A DNA stretch of 64,000 nucleotides from SKLM01 sp964575455 (GTDB lineage Bacteria; Chloroflexota; Anaerolineae; B4-G1): contig CAZNRX010000004.1 in NCBI GenBank assembly GCA_964575455.1, forward strand, positions 1-64,000. Direction: 5' to 3'. Within the stretch, counting starts at the first letter, position 1. Every line of letters starts with the position of its first letter. The notes under the pieces are model-generated. The model ran no database searches and had not been told where the DNA came from. It was given only the letters and a program-made list of their open reading frames with translations. Shown one piece after another: positions 49,907 to 58,449 of this stretch. The position numbers and the translations under genes are program-made.

Positions 49907-50755
49907 TCACCATTCCCGACGCCCGCGATAGTAGCTGCGAACGATGGTCGCCACGACGTTCAACGAGAGGACCAGGACCAGCAGCACCAAAGCCGTGCCG
50001 TATTGATTCTCCTCCGGCATACCGGGAACCTGGGTGCTGATGACGTAGAGATGATAAGGCAGCGCCATGGTCTGATCAAGAGGCGACTGGGGCAAGCGCG
50101 GCAGAAAAAAGGCAGCCACGGTGAACAAGATAGGCGCCGTCTCCCCGGCGGCTCGAAGCAAGCCGAGGATAACTCCGGTGATAATCCCGGGCATAGCCTG
50201 GGGCAGGACAATGTGGCGGATACCCTGCCAACGCGTGCCGCCCAGGCTGGCATTGACAGTGCGGAACTCGGCGGGTACGGCACGCAGAGCTTCTTCGGTG
50301 GTGCTGATGATGATTGGCAGAGTCATAATGGCCAGCGTGAACGAACCCGCGACGATTGAGGTGCCAAACTGTAGGAAGAGCACAAACAGCCCCAGCCCGA
50401 ACAGACCGTACACCACTGAAGGGACCCCTGCCAGGTTGATGATCGCCAGTCGGATCGCCCGGGTGAGCAAGTTGTCACGGGCATACTCCGCCAGATAGAT
50501 GGCGCCCCCCACCCCAATCGGGATGGCAACTAACGCTGTGCCCAGCGTCAGCCAGAGCGTGCCGACGATAGCTGGGAAGATACCTCCCGCCCTCATCCCG
50601 TCGCGAGGCATTGCACTGAGAAACTCCCAGTCAATGGCACCCATCCCCTTAACGGCAATAGCACCGATGACGAAGAGGATGGGGACGACCACAATGACAG
50701 TCACAACACCGAGGAGGATGAAACCCCACCGCTGTACGCGATACCGGTCCATCAT
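49907..50755 (-). CDS. pstA: Phosphate ABC transporter permease PstA
   Basis: 282-residue inner-membrane subunit of the high-affinity phosphate importer, with about six hydrophobic helices. AIRLAIINLAGVPSVVYGLFGLGLFVLF and the EAA loop EEALRAVPAEFRTVNASLGGTRWQGIRHIVLPQAMPGIITGVILGLLRAAGETAPI are the PstA signatures. It overlaps the pstC stop by 4 bases. Confidence 0.95.
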   Translation of the reverse strand: MMDRYRVQRWGFILLGVVTVIVVVPILFVIGAIAVKGMGAIDWEFLSAMPRDGMRAGGIFPAIVGTLWLTLGTALVAIPIGVGGAIYLAEYARDNLLTRAIRLAIINLAGVPSVVYGLFGLGLFVLFLQFGTSIVAGSFTLAIMTLPIIISTTEEALRAVPAEFRTVNASLGGTRWQGIRHIVLPQAMPGIITGVILGLLRAAGETAPILFTVAAFFLPRLPQSPLDQTMALPYHLYVISTQVPGMPEENQYGTALVLLVLVLSLNVVATIVRSYYRGRREW

Positions 50756-51663
50756 CGCAGGCCCCCGCGTCGCCGCTTCTGGAATATCGTCACAGCGGCG
50801 GTGAGATTGACGAGGAAGGTCAACACGAAGAGAATGAGCCCTATGCCAAACAGAACGTGATAATGAACGCTGCCCTGTGCCACCTCGCCCATCTCCGCCG
50901 CCACGGTGGCCGTCATTGTACGAGCAGGACGGAACAGGGAGTCGAGGGTAACAGGCATGCGGGCAGCATTCCCCGTGACCAACATCACGGCCATCGTTTC
51001 ACCTATGGCACGCCCCAGTCCCAGCATCACTGCTGTAACGATACCCGACCGCGCGGCTGGCACCACCACACGCCAGATCGTCTGCCATTCCGTGGCACCC
51101 ATCGCCCGGGCACCGTCCCGGTAGGACTTGGGCACCGCATCCAGCGCATCCTCGGCCACGCTGATAACGGTGGGTAGAGACATGTAGGCGAGGATCAGCG
51201 CCCCGGTGAACGCAGTCAGACCGGTGGGAGCGCCCAGGCGCACCCTGACGAAGGGCGCCAAAAGCGTCATCCCGAAGAAACCCAGCACGACGGACGGAAT
51301 GCCAGCCAGGACCTCGATCATCGGCTTAAGCGCCTCTCGCGCCCAGTCCGGCGCCACCTCACGCACGAAGACGGCCGTCACCACCCCCAGTGGAAGGGCG
51401 AGGGCAATAGCTGTCACGGTCACCAGCAACGAGCCCAGGATCAACGGCAACGTGCCGAAGAGATCAAACGTGGGATACCAGCGCGTGCCGAAGAAATTGG
51501 CCAGTCGCACCTCAAAGAAGGCTGGCACACCCTCTCGCATCAGGAAGACGAAGATCAGGGTGACAAACCCGATGGCCGAAAAGCCAAGGACGCGAATGAG
51601 AGCTTCGATGACAAACTCGGCCCAGCGAGCTTTGCCGTCCGTCAATCCACTCTCTTCAATCAA
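50752..51663 (-). CDS. pstC: Phosphate ABC transporter permease PstC
   Basis: 303-residue partner of PstA, six hydrophobic helices. Typical segments are FGTRWYPTFDLFGTLPLILGSLLVTVTAIALALPLGVVTAVFV, VLAGIPSVVLGFFGMTLLAPFV, and the EAA loop AEDALDAVPKSYRDGARAMGATEWQTIWRVVVPAARSGIVTAVMLGLGRAIGETMAVML. The start appears to be TTG at 51663 with GGGGGC upstream. Confidence 0.95.
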   Translation of the reverse strand: MIEESGLTDGKARWAEFVIEALIRVLGFSAIGFVTLIFVFLMREGVPAFFEVRLANFFGTRWYPTFDLFGTLPLILGSLLVTVTAIALALPLGVVTAVFVREVAPDWAREALKPMIEVLAGIPSVVLGFFGMTLLAPFVRVRLGAPTGLTAFTGALILAYMSLPTVISVAEDALDAVPKSYRDGARAMGATEWQTIWRVVVPAARSGIVTAVMLGLGRAIGETMAVMLVTGNAARMPVTLDSLFRPARTMTATVAAEMGEVAQGSVHYHVLFGIGLILFVLTFLVNLTAAVTIFQKRRRGGLR

Positions 51664-51731
51664 GGTCGAGCCCCCAACTCAAACTGGGAAGCGCGCCGGA
51701 TAGGGCGGGGTCTCTCAGATCAACCACCTTT

Positions 51732-52697
51732 TCACCGGAGAGGAACGAAGCCGATCTCTGGCACCAGTATCTGTCCTTCGCCTCTCACCCATTCCAAGTA
51801 GGTCTCTATCTGTCCGGTTGGCTCCCCCGCGGTGTACATGTAGAGGGGGCGCGAGATGGGGTAAGAACCATCGTTGACCGTCTCTACCGAGGGCGACACA
51901 TAAGGCCCATCGGCATCGCGAGCCACGACCACTACCTTCTGCTCCGGGGTTACGTAGCCTAGCCCATCATAGCCGATGGCGTTAGGATTCTGGCTGACCT
52001 CAGACGTAATACCCTCCGAGGAGGGCATGAGCAGCGTGCCCGGGGAAAAGAGCAAGTCATTCCTCTCATCGCCCATACGCACGACGTTCTCCAAGAAGTA
52101 GACGTAGGTCCCGGAGTTCGATTCTCGGGAGAGGAGCACAATTGGACGATCCTCGCCGCCCACCTCTTGCCAATTGGTGATTTTCCCGGTGTAGATGTCG
52201 GAGATCTGCTGGAAAGTGAGCGCGTCCACTGGGTTCGAGGGATGGACCACGACGGCAATGGCGTCCCTGGCTACCACGAACTCGACCGGTGAGATGCCAT
52301 TGGCCCCAGCGGCCTCGATCTCCTCTGGCTTCATCTGGCGGGACGCGTTGGCGATGTCGACCGTGCCGTTGATCAGGGCTGCAATGCCGGTGCCCGATCC
52401 CCCACCCGTGACGGAGATACGCACATCTGGGTACAGCCCCATGTACCGCTCCGCCCAGGCAAGCGCCAGGTTGACCAGCGTATCGGAGCCCTTGTTCTCG
52501 ATTGTTTCAGCGGCCGCGTGAGCTCGGTCCAAGTCCTGCCGGCGGTCTCCCCAGACTCTTGAAAGCGCCTGCTGATAGCGTCCGCAGCCGCCAAGCACGG
52601 CCATGATGGTAAGCAAGAACAAGCCGGCTGCCAGAAGACGCCGGCGTGGGAAGACGTTGAGCTCAACTCGTCCCTTAGCAACAGACAAACAATCCAT
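51732..52697 (-). CDS. pstS: Phosphate-binding lipoprotein PstS
   Basis: Binds phosphate outside the membrane and delivers it to PstC-PstA. The 321-residue protein has an Arg-rich N-terminus, a hydrophobic stretch and the lipobox VLGGC. ENKGSDTLVNLALAWAERYMGLYPDVRISVTGGGSGTGIAALINGTVDIANASRQM follows, and the phosphate-loop region RESNSGTYVYFLENV, then NAIGYDGLGYV. I take the ATG at 52697; the longer frame would start inside the promoter. It is the first gene of pstS-C-A-B-B. Confidence 0.94.
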   Translation of the reverse strand: MDCLSVAKGRVELNVFPRRRLLAAGLFLLTIMAVLGGCGRYQQALSRVWGDRRQDLDRAHAAAETIENKGSDTLVNLALAWAERYMGLYPDVRISVTGGGSGTGIAALINGTVDIANASRQMKPEEIEAAGANGISPVEFVVARDAIAVVVHPSNPVDALTFQQISDIYTGKITNWQEVGGEDRPIVLLSRESNSGTYVYFLENVVRMGDERNDLLFSPGTLLMPSSEGITSEVSQNPNAIGYDGLGYVTPEQKVVVVARDADGPYVSPSVETVNDGSYPISRPLYMYTAGEPTGQIETYLEWVRGEGQILVPEIGFVPLR

Positions 52698-52741
52698 GGT
52701 TGGAAGACCGGGCGAAGACGAAGCTTCCCCGGCGCTTGGCA

Positions 52742-52770
52742 TTTGTATCACAGGGAGCCTTCTGTGTCAA
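52742..52770 (-). promoter_or_regulatory. Promoter of the pstS operon
   Basis: On the minus strand a perfect TTGACA (52770-52765), a 17-base spacer ending in TGA, and TACAAA (52747-52742). I see no TTAACA-type Pho box next to it, unlike the second locus. Confidence 0.6.
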
Positions 52771-52777
52771 GTCGGAA

Positions 52778-52952
52778 TGGAGCCGAGGGCAGGGCAATCG
52801 CATTTGACCAGAATTCCGAAGTTTCGGCCGAGTATTCGTCCCGAGCGTTGCGCGCATTCTGGGCGGGATGCCTTTAGAAGCAGGCTATCCTGCAAACTTC
52901 GGAATTCTAAGCGTTCTCTCCTTTCCATATGCGATTGCCCTGGAGCCGAGGG
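52778..52952. repeat. MITE-like inverted-repeat element
   Basis: AGGGCAATCGCAT (52791-52803) and GAATTCCGAAGTTT (52811-52824) recur as exact reverse complements at 52929-52941 and 52894-52907. The approximately 150-bp element is flanked by a 12-bp direct repeat, TGGAGCCGAGGG, at 52778-52789 and 52941-52952. It holds no gene. Confidence 0.7.
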
Positions 52953-53107
52953 ACGCAGAGCAATTGTGCCTGCTCTGTAGACACGAGGGCCTTGGCCAGG
53001 GGGTCCGAGCACCACAGAAACACAACGCGGTGCCGGAGATATCTCCGTGCTGCGCGAGGAGCGCTCCTCAACGCAGTGGGCCGCGGGAGAACGGCTGCCT
53101 GGAGGTC

Positions 53108-53140
53108 AAAAAAGAAGCCCCACCTGGATCGGTGGGGCTT
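53108..53140 (-). terminator. Terminator of the phoU operon
   Basis: On the minus strand AAGCCCCACC and GGTGGGGCTT form a 10-bp stem with a 6-base loop, followed by C and six T. A clear intrinsic terminator ends the long operon that starts at the SPFH gene or at pstC. Confidence 0.88.
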
Positions 53141-53181
53141 GTGCAAGAGGAATCAACGAATGAGAGCCCGTTCAGCGAGCG

Positions 53182-53865
53182 TCATCCAATGCTCTCGACC
53201 CCCGTCTCCTCCATATCCATCTCCACCATCTCACCCGTGACGGTGAAGATCACGCGCTCGCAGATATTGGTCACGCGATCCGCAGCCCGCTCCAGATTGT
53301 GCGCCGCCCACAACAGATAGTTCGCTTGGTCGATCCTGCTGGCGTCCGCCATAATCAGTTCGAGCAGCTCCCGGTAGACCCGATTATAGAGCGCATCCAC
53401 CACATCATCCTCATCTGGGATGGCCCGGGCCAAAGCCGTGTCGCCGCGGGCGAAGGCCTCCAGGGATTGGTGCAACATGTCGCTCGCCTTGTCCGCCATG
53501 GCTGGGAGGTGTATCAGGGGCTTGATGAACGGCTGACCGCCAATCATCAGGTGAATGCGGGCGATGCCCTTAGCATAATCGCCGATCCGCTCTAGCTCAG
53601 AGGTGATATCCAGTACAGCAGCGATCATGCGAAGATCGCGCGCTATGGGCTGCTGCGTGGCGATCAAGGCCAGAGCATCAGCCTCGAGCTCAAAGCGCTT
53701 CTCGTTGATGAGCCGATCCTGAGCGATGATATCTCGCGCGGCTTCAGTATCCCGATCCTTCAGGCTCTTCACCGAATCGATGATAGCGTTCTCCACCCGA
53801 CTCCCCAGCGTCAGGACAGCGTCCTGCAGCCTCTGCAGCTCTCGATCAAAACTCTCACGCGGCAC
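53182..53865 (-). CDS. phoU: Phosphate-signalling regulator PhoU
   Basis: Two-repeat helical protein of 227 residues that links Pst transport to the PhoR/PhoB-type sensor and keeps the regulon off when phosphate is plentiful. PhoU repeats are seen in RESFDRELQRLQDAVLTLGSRVENAIIDSVKSL, ALIATQQPIARDLRMIAAVLDITSELERIGDYAKGIARI and YLLWAAHNLERAADRVTNICERVIFTVTGE; the E(R)xxD metal motifs are present. The GTG start has GGAGGCTAATA in front. It overlaps the arsC-like gene by 11 bases. Confidence 0.95.
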   Translation of the reverse strand: MPRESFDRELQRLQDAVLTLGSRVENAIIDSVKSLKDRDTEAARDIIAQDRLINEKRFELEADALALIATQQPIARDLRMIAAVLDITSELERIGDYAKGIARIHLMIGGQPFIKPLIHLPAMADKASDMLHQSLEAFARGDTALARAIPDEDDVVDALYNRVYRELLELIMADASRIDQANYLLWAAHNLERAADRVTNICERVIFTVTGEMVEMDMEETGVESIG

Positions 53866-54313
53866 TATTAGCCTCCCCTTTCATGGCTGTATCGTCTATG
53901 TGCTCTAAACAACGAAAAACCTCGCGGCGCAGACCGTTTCGAACTCGACGAAAGACCGCCAGTCGCTCCTCCTCGCTGCCCGAGGCGTCGGCAGGATCAG
54001 GGAAGCCTATGTGATGAACGTGCCCCGATCCAAGCCAAAGAGGGCAGTTCTCGGCCGCGTCGTCGCAGACCGTGATCACGACGTCGAGATCGGCATCGCG
54101 GAACTCGTCCACGGACTTGGACCGCTGGTCTGATATGTCGATGTCGAGTTCCATCATCGCCTTGATGGCCAGTGGATGGACGTAGCCGGATGGTTCCGTT
54201 CCGGCGGAGAAACCCTCCCAGCGATCGTCCAAGATGTGGTTGACCAGCCCCTCAGCCATCTGGCTGCGACACGAGTTCCCGGTGCACAGGAAGAGGACGC
54301 TCCGCTTACCCAT
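53855..54313 (-). CDS. arsC: Arsenate reductase / LMW phosphatase (ArsC family)
   Basis: 152-residue protein of the thioredoxin-coupled ArsC/low-molecular-weight tyrosine-phosphatase fold. It starts with the P-loop VLFLCTGNSCRSQMAEG (Cys-x5-Arg-Ser) and has VITVCDDAAENCPLW with two further cysteines and the Asp-Pro of the active site (GFPDPADASG). These cysteines fit true arsenate reductase. Arsenate enters through Pst, which explains the location. The ATG overlaps the upstream gene's stop as TGATG. Confidence 0.9.
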   Translation of the reverse strand: MGKRSVLFLCTGNSCRSQMAEGLVNHILDDRWEGFSAGTEPSGYVHPLAIKAMMELDIDISDQRSKSVDEFRDADLDVVITVCDDAAENCPLWLGSGHVHHIGFPDPADASGSEEERLAVFRRVRNGLRREVFRCLEHIDDTAMKGEANSAA

Positions 54314-54783
54314 CACGCACCTCCGCCCGCTTTCTCCTGGGAGGGAGTCACATCTCGTGTCCTCCGACTCTCCAACCAATTCAGGATATGCCGCTCGATC
54401 TGGTCACGCGCTCTACGGAACGCAGCCAGTTTCTCCTCCTCAGCCTCTTCCACTGCCACCGGATCCTCGATCGGCCAGTAATGACGCTCGCCAAGGCCGG
54501 GGAAGGTTGGGCATCTCTCCTCGGCCTTCTCACAGACGGTGATGAGGATCCCGAAGTAGACTTTGTTGAAGAACTCGTCGACCCCCTTGCTGCGTTGGCC
54601 CTCCAGATCCAGCCCCACTTCCTCCATCACCTTGTAGACGTAGGGATGAATGGACGACGGTTCGAAGCCCGCGCTGAAGACCTCGAACTCGTCACCCGCG
54701 TGCTTTCGCAAGAGCGCCTCGGCCATCTGGCTGCGCGCACGGTTCTCGACACATAGGAACAGAACCCTTGGCTTCTTTGCCAT
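54313..54783 (-). CDS. ArsC-like low-molecular-weight phosphatase paralogue
   Basis: 156-residue relative of the next gene. The P-loop is VLFLCVENRARSQMAEA: the nucleophile Cys and Arg remain, while the Cys-Arg pair of ArsC becomes Ala-Arg. Two later cysteines (TVCEKAEERCP) and an Asp-Pro (PIEDPVAV) are kept. It may be an arsenate reductase with a different cysteine relay or a phosphatase acting on a signalling protein. The ATG at 54783 (MAKKPRVLF) lies 10 bp behind pstB. Confidence 0.88.
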   Translation of the reverse strand: MAKKPRVLFLCVENRARSQMAEALLRKHAGDEFEVFSAGFEPSSIHPYVYKVMEEVGLDLEGQRSKGVDEFFNKVYFGILITVCEKAEERCPTFPGLGERHYWPIEDPVAVEEAEEEKLAAFRRARDQIERHILNWLESRRTRDVTPSQEKAGGGA

Positions 54784-54793
54784 CTCATCCCTC

Positions 54794-55567
54794 CTAGCCA
54801 AACCTGCCGGTAATGTAGCGCTCGGTCGTCTCTTCCTGTGGGTTGGTGAAGATCTGATCCGTGGGGCCATGCTCCACCAAGTAGCCGGCCCGGTCCTCGG
54901 CCATCATGAAGAACGCCGTGTAATCCGAAGCTCGGGCAGCCTGCTGCATGTTGTGCGTGACGATGATGATGGTATAGTCCATCTTCAGCTGTTGGATCAG
55001 CTCCTCTATCTTCAGCGTCGCGACAGGATCAAGCGCCGAGGCCGGCTCGTCCATCAAGATCACGTCCGGATCAACGGCCAGGGCACGAGCGATGCAGAGA
55101 CGCTGCTGCTGCCCGCCCGAGAGGGCCAATCCGGATTTGTTCAGGTCGTCCTCGACCTCATCCCAGAGAACAGCTTCCCGCAGGCTGCGTTCCACAATCT
55201 CGGCCAACTCAGCTCGGTCGCGGACCCCGTGCGATCGGGGGCCATAGGCCACGTTGTCAAAGATGGACTTGGGGAACGGATTCGGCCTCTGAAAGACCAT
55301 GCCCACGCAATACCGCAGCTCCACCGGGTCCATTTCAAAGACGTTATTGTCATCAATGGTGACCTCTCCCTCGACCCTGGTACCCGAGATAAGATCGTTC
55401 ATGCGGTTGAACGTGCGAAGAAACGTGCTCTTGCCACAACCGGACGGGCCGATGATGGCCGTGATAGCGTTGCGCGGGATCTGTATGTCGACGTCCCGCA
55501 AGGCCTGAAAGCGACCGTAGTACATGTTGTAAGATTTTGTCTCCAGCTTTACGTCCTCAAACTCCAT
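54794..55567 (-). CDS. pstB: Phosphate ABC transporter ATPase PstB (canonical)
   Basis: 257-residue ATPase with all motifs intact: Walker A GPSGCGKST, Q-loop MVFQRPNPFPKSIFDNVAYGPR, signature LSGGQQQR, Walker B VILMDEPASALDP and H-loop VTHNMQQAAR, ending YITGRFG. It serves as the internal reference for the two degenerate PstB proteins at 48-50 kb. The ATG follows the pstA stop directly, with a GGGGGGGATAG ribosome site. Confidence 0.96.
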   Translation of the reverse strand: MEFEDVKLETKSYNMYYGRFQALRDVDIQIPRNAITAIIGPSGCGKSTFLRTFNRMNDLISGTRVEGEVTIDDNNVFEMDPVELRYCVGMVFQRPNPFPKSIFDNVAYGPRSHGVRDRAELAEIVERSLREAVLWDEVEDDLNKSGLALSGGQQQRLCIARALAVDPDVILMDEPASALDPVATLKIEELIQQLKMDYTIIIVTHNMQQAARASDYTAFFMMAEDRAGYLVEHGPTDQIFTNPQEETTERYITGRFG

Positions 55568-56569
55568 CTATCCCCCCCTCAGCTTCGAAGTTAGACGTCG
55601 CGAAACCACGTTGATCACCAAGTTGATCAAGATAATCGTCAAGATCAGCACAGCGCCCGTACCCATCGCCTTGTCGAAAGCACGGGTCTCCATCGCCAGA
55701 TAATAGACGTGAAGCGCCATCGAACGTCCCGGAGAGCTCAGGTCAAACAGGGAGTCCGGGGCGCGGACGGTACCGCCGAAGGTGACGAAGAAGACCGCCG
55801 TCTCGCTCACCACGCGTCCCACGCTGAGCACGATCCCAGTGATGATCCCCGGCGCCGCGGCCGGCAGCACCACCTTCCACGCCGTTTGCCACTTAGTCGC
55901 ACCCAAGGCCAGGCTTGCCTCTCGATAGGAACGAGGCACGGCGCGAATGGCCTCCTCGCTGGCCCGGATGATGACGGGCAGCACTAGACATGCCCCGGTC
56001 ACAGCCGCCGAGCGCAGGCCGAAGCTCCATCCCAGCGCCACGGCGGAGACAAACAGGGCATAGCCAAAGAGACCAAAGATAATAGAAGGCACCCCCGCCA
56101 GGATCTCCACTGCGAAGCGAACCACACCGACAAGCGCGGGGATCAACCCCTTGCCCCCTTCCATCTCCTCGGCGTACTCCACCAGATAGATGGCCGCCAA
56201 GACCCCCAGCGGTCCAGCGATAACGATGACCCAGAAGACCAGATAGATGGTCGACACGATCGTTGTGGACATGCCCCCAACGTCGGACGCAGCCAACCCC
56301 CCGGCCGGCGGTGTGGAGAGGAATTCCCAGTCAAGCACCTTGGCGCCCTGCACCACGACGTAACCCACCACAGAGAGCAGGACGGCGACGGCGGCCATAC
56401 CAGACAGCCACAGCAAGCCAAACGCCACACGCTGAACCAGATGACGCCGCGCCAGGTTGACCTGGTCACGCGACGTCGTCTGGTCTCTGGCCATGGCCAG
56501 CCGCAGGAGGCTGGCAAGCGTGACGTCCTCACGTGTCATGCTTTCCGAACTGGCTGCTCCGTTGCTCAT
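55568..56569 (-). CDS. pstA: Phosphate ABC transporter permease PstA (second system)
   Basis: 333 residues, with an extra N-terminal cytoplasmic part of about 45 residues before six hydrophobic helices. FAVEILAGVPSIIFGLFGYALFV and EEAIRAVPRSYREASLALGATKWQTAWKVVLPAAAPGIITGIVLSVGRVVSETAV are the diagnostic segments. It overlaps pstC by 4 bases and abuts pstB. Confidence 0.95.
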   Translation of the reverse strand: MSNGAASSESMTREDVTLASLLRLAMARDQTTSRDQVNLARRHLVQRVAFGLLWLSGMAAVAVLLSVVGYVVVQGAKVLDWEFLSTPPAGGLAASDVGGMSTTIVSTIYLVFWVIVIAGPLGVLAAIYLVEYAEEMEGGKGLIPALVGVVRFAVEILAGVPSIIFGLFGYALFVSAVALGWSFGLRSAAVTGACLVLPVIIRASEEAIRAVPRSYREASLALGATKWQTAWKVVLPAAAPGIITGIVLSVGRVVSETAVFFVTFGGTVRAPDSLFDLSSPGRSMALHVYYLAMETRAFDKAMGTGAVLILTIILINLVINVVSRRLTSKLRGG

Positions 56570-57453
56570 GTCGCTCCTCCTCGTCTAATCAGAAGCCTTG
56601 CCGATCCATTCACAATCATGATGAGCACAAACAACACGACACCGGTGGCGAAGAGCGCGTCCTCATGCAATCCGGTGGCGTACTTGATCTCCACAGCGAC
56701 GTTTCCAGTCAGCGTGCGCGCCTGACTCAGGAAGAGCGTCAAGGGATTGTCGCCCAGGGGGCGTGGCATGCGTATCGAGTTGCCGATGACCATGATCATC
56801 GCCATTGTCTCTCCCAGCGCCCGACCGACGCCCAGGATGATGGCCGCGATGATGCCAGATCGGGCCGCAGGCAGTGTCACGCGAGCGATGGTCTGCCAGC
56901 GCGTGGCGCCGAGGGCCAGAGAGCCCTCCTTGTAGTCCCGCGGCACAGCGCGTATGGCATCCTCAGCGATATTCGTGATGGTGGGCAAAACCATCACGGC
57001 CAACACCATGGAAGCGGCGAGCAAACCGAAGCCGGAGTTACCCGAAACAGAAAACGTCCGTCGCACCGCCGGCACCAGAACGACCATGCCGAAGAGGCCA
57101 TAGACCACCGACGGGATGCCAGCCAGCAACTCCACCGCGGGGCGAACCAGCTCCCGCACTGCCGGTGGGGCCACCTCGGCGAGGAAGATCGCCCCGCCCA
57201 TAGCCAGAGGAACTCCCAACACGACCGCCCCGATGGTGACGAGGATTGAGCCAGCGATCATGGAGAGGATCCCTAGCTGACCCTGCTGTGGTCGCCATAC
57301 CGTCCCGGTCAGCATGGGGATCACCCCAATCTCCCGGAAGGCCGGCAGACCCTCGCGCAGTGTGAACAACAGAATCAGGAAGACGACGAAGACTGACACC
57401 AGTGCGCTCAACAAGAGCACATACCTGATGCCTGCGTCAATGATCTTTCTCAT
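56566..57453 (-). CDS. pstC: Phosphate ABC transporter permease PstC (second system)
   Basis: 295 residues, six hydrophobic helices. VELLAGIPSVVYGLFGMVVLVPAV and AEDAIRAVPRDYKEGSLALGATRWQTIARVTLPAARSGIIAAIILGVGRALGETMAMIMVIGN are typical. The ATG has AAAGGATGATAT in front. It begins 168 bp after the coiled-coil gene. That gap contains two small hairpins but no strong promoter, so readthrough from the upstream genes is likely. Confidence 0.95.
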   Translation of the reverse strand: MRKIIDAGIRYVLLLSALVSVFVVFLILLFTLREGLPAFREIGVIPMLTGTVWRPQQGQLGILSMIAGSILVTIGAVVLGVPLAMGGAIFLAEVAPPAVRELVRPAVELLAGIPSVVYGLFGMVVLVPAVRRTFSVSGNSGFGLLAASMVLAVMVLPTITNIAEDAIRAVPRDYKEGSLALGATRWQTIARVTLPAARSGIIAAIILGVGRALGETMAMIMVIGNSIRMPRPLGDNPLTLFLSQARTLTGNVAVEIKYATGLHEDALFATGVVLFVLIMIVNGSARLLIRRGGAT

Positions 57454-57621
57454 ATATCATCCTTTCGTACCTACGGTCACGTGATACTCCTGCCAGGCCC
57501 ACGACCCGCCTGATGGGCCCAAGACGCATCTTTGGACCCGACAAAGACTGTGATCTGAGCCCCATACGCATTCTCTCAAGCGAAGCGAAAATCATCAAAG
57601 CTCGAACGCAACGTCGATGCC

Positions 57622-58347
57622 TCACACCTCAGCCGCATTGCGCTCGAACTCCCGAAGCTGCGACGTCTCCTCCTGCAGCTTCTCCACAAGAGCGGGTACA
57701 TGATGCTTCGCCGCCGCCGCCCCGATGGCCTGTAGCCGCACGATCTCCGTCATCACTCCGCTCATCTCATTCGACAGGCTCACCAGCTGCGCCTCGACGC
57801 GATCAAGCTGGGTGGAGACCAGCGTCAGCTTCTCGGCGCGCCTCCTCAGCGCCTGACGGGACTCCTCATACTCCTGCCGAGTCAGCACATCCTCGCTCTT
57901 CTCAATGATCTCATTGAGGTCGCGCAACTCGGCCTCCATGTCAGTCTGCGACTGAGTGACGAGACGGTAGTTCTCCAGCGTCGTCATACGCCGGCAAAGG
58001 GCATGGGCCTCATCGACCACGCGCTTGACCTCCACATGCACTGGCTGCATCACGCGCCGCACCGGAGGAGAAGCGGAGGCCAAGCTGTTGAAAATGCTCA
58101 CCTGCGTCCGCTCCAGCCGGTCGAAGCAGTCCTGGAACCGCTGAGCGAGCGGTTTACGCCGCTGCATCTGATGGCTGAAACGCAGCGACGGATCACGTGC
58201 CACGTTGATGACCATGATCAACCAGAGGACCAGGCCTATAGGAAGGAGCCACCAGGCCGAGACAAGGCCAGCGAACACAGTGAGCGCCAAGAACAGGAGG
58301 TTGATGGGATGCATCAAACCTGTCAGAAATGGGGAACGGGTCGTCAT
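57622..58347 (-). CDS. Membrane-anchored coiled-coil protein
   Basis: 241 residues. Two adjacent hydrophobic segments (about residues 15-50, INLLFLALTVFAGLVSAWW and LLPIGLVLWLIMVINVA) are followed by about 190 highly charged helical residues with coiled-coil character (DMEAELRDLNEIIEKSEDVL, LVSTQLDRVEAQLVSLSNEMSGV). It faintly resembles XpaC/TelA-associated proteins, but I do not assign a family. It lies between the solute-binding/VWA gene and pstC in the same direction, so it is likely part of the same membrane system. Confidence 0.72.
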   Translation of the reverse strand: MTTRSPFLTGLMHPINLLFLALTVFAGLVSAWWLLPIGLVLWLIMVINVARDPSLRFSHQMQRRKPLAQRFQDCFDRLERTQVSIFNSLASASPPVRRVMQPVHVEVKRVVDEAHALCRRMTTLENYRLVTQSQTDMEAELRDLNEIIEKSEDVLTRQEYEESRQALRRRAEKLTLVSTQLDRVEAQLVSLSNEMSGVMTEIVRLQAIGAAAAKHHVPALVEKLQEETSQLREFERNAAEV

Positions 58348-58449
58348 AGGCTATCCTTTGCGGTGCGCGATGCAGGACCATCGTGCTGACCAACCGTCCG
58401 TCCGACTTCGCCGAATGACGCGCGAACGGGGACACCGGAGAGAACCCCG

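Larger units (their letters stand above)
52698..53181. other. Intergenic region between pstS and phoU
   Basis: 484 bases without a gene. From left to right: the pstS promoter, a MITE-like inverted-repeat element flanked by 12-bp direct repeats, then about 160 bases with short palindromes (CGGAGATATCTCCG near 53035, GAGGAGCGCTCCTC near 53060), and the phoU terminator. Small open frames here look like chance. Confidence 0.8.
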
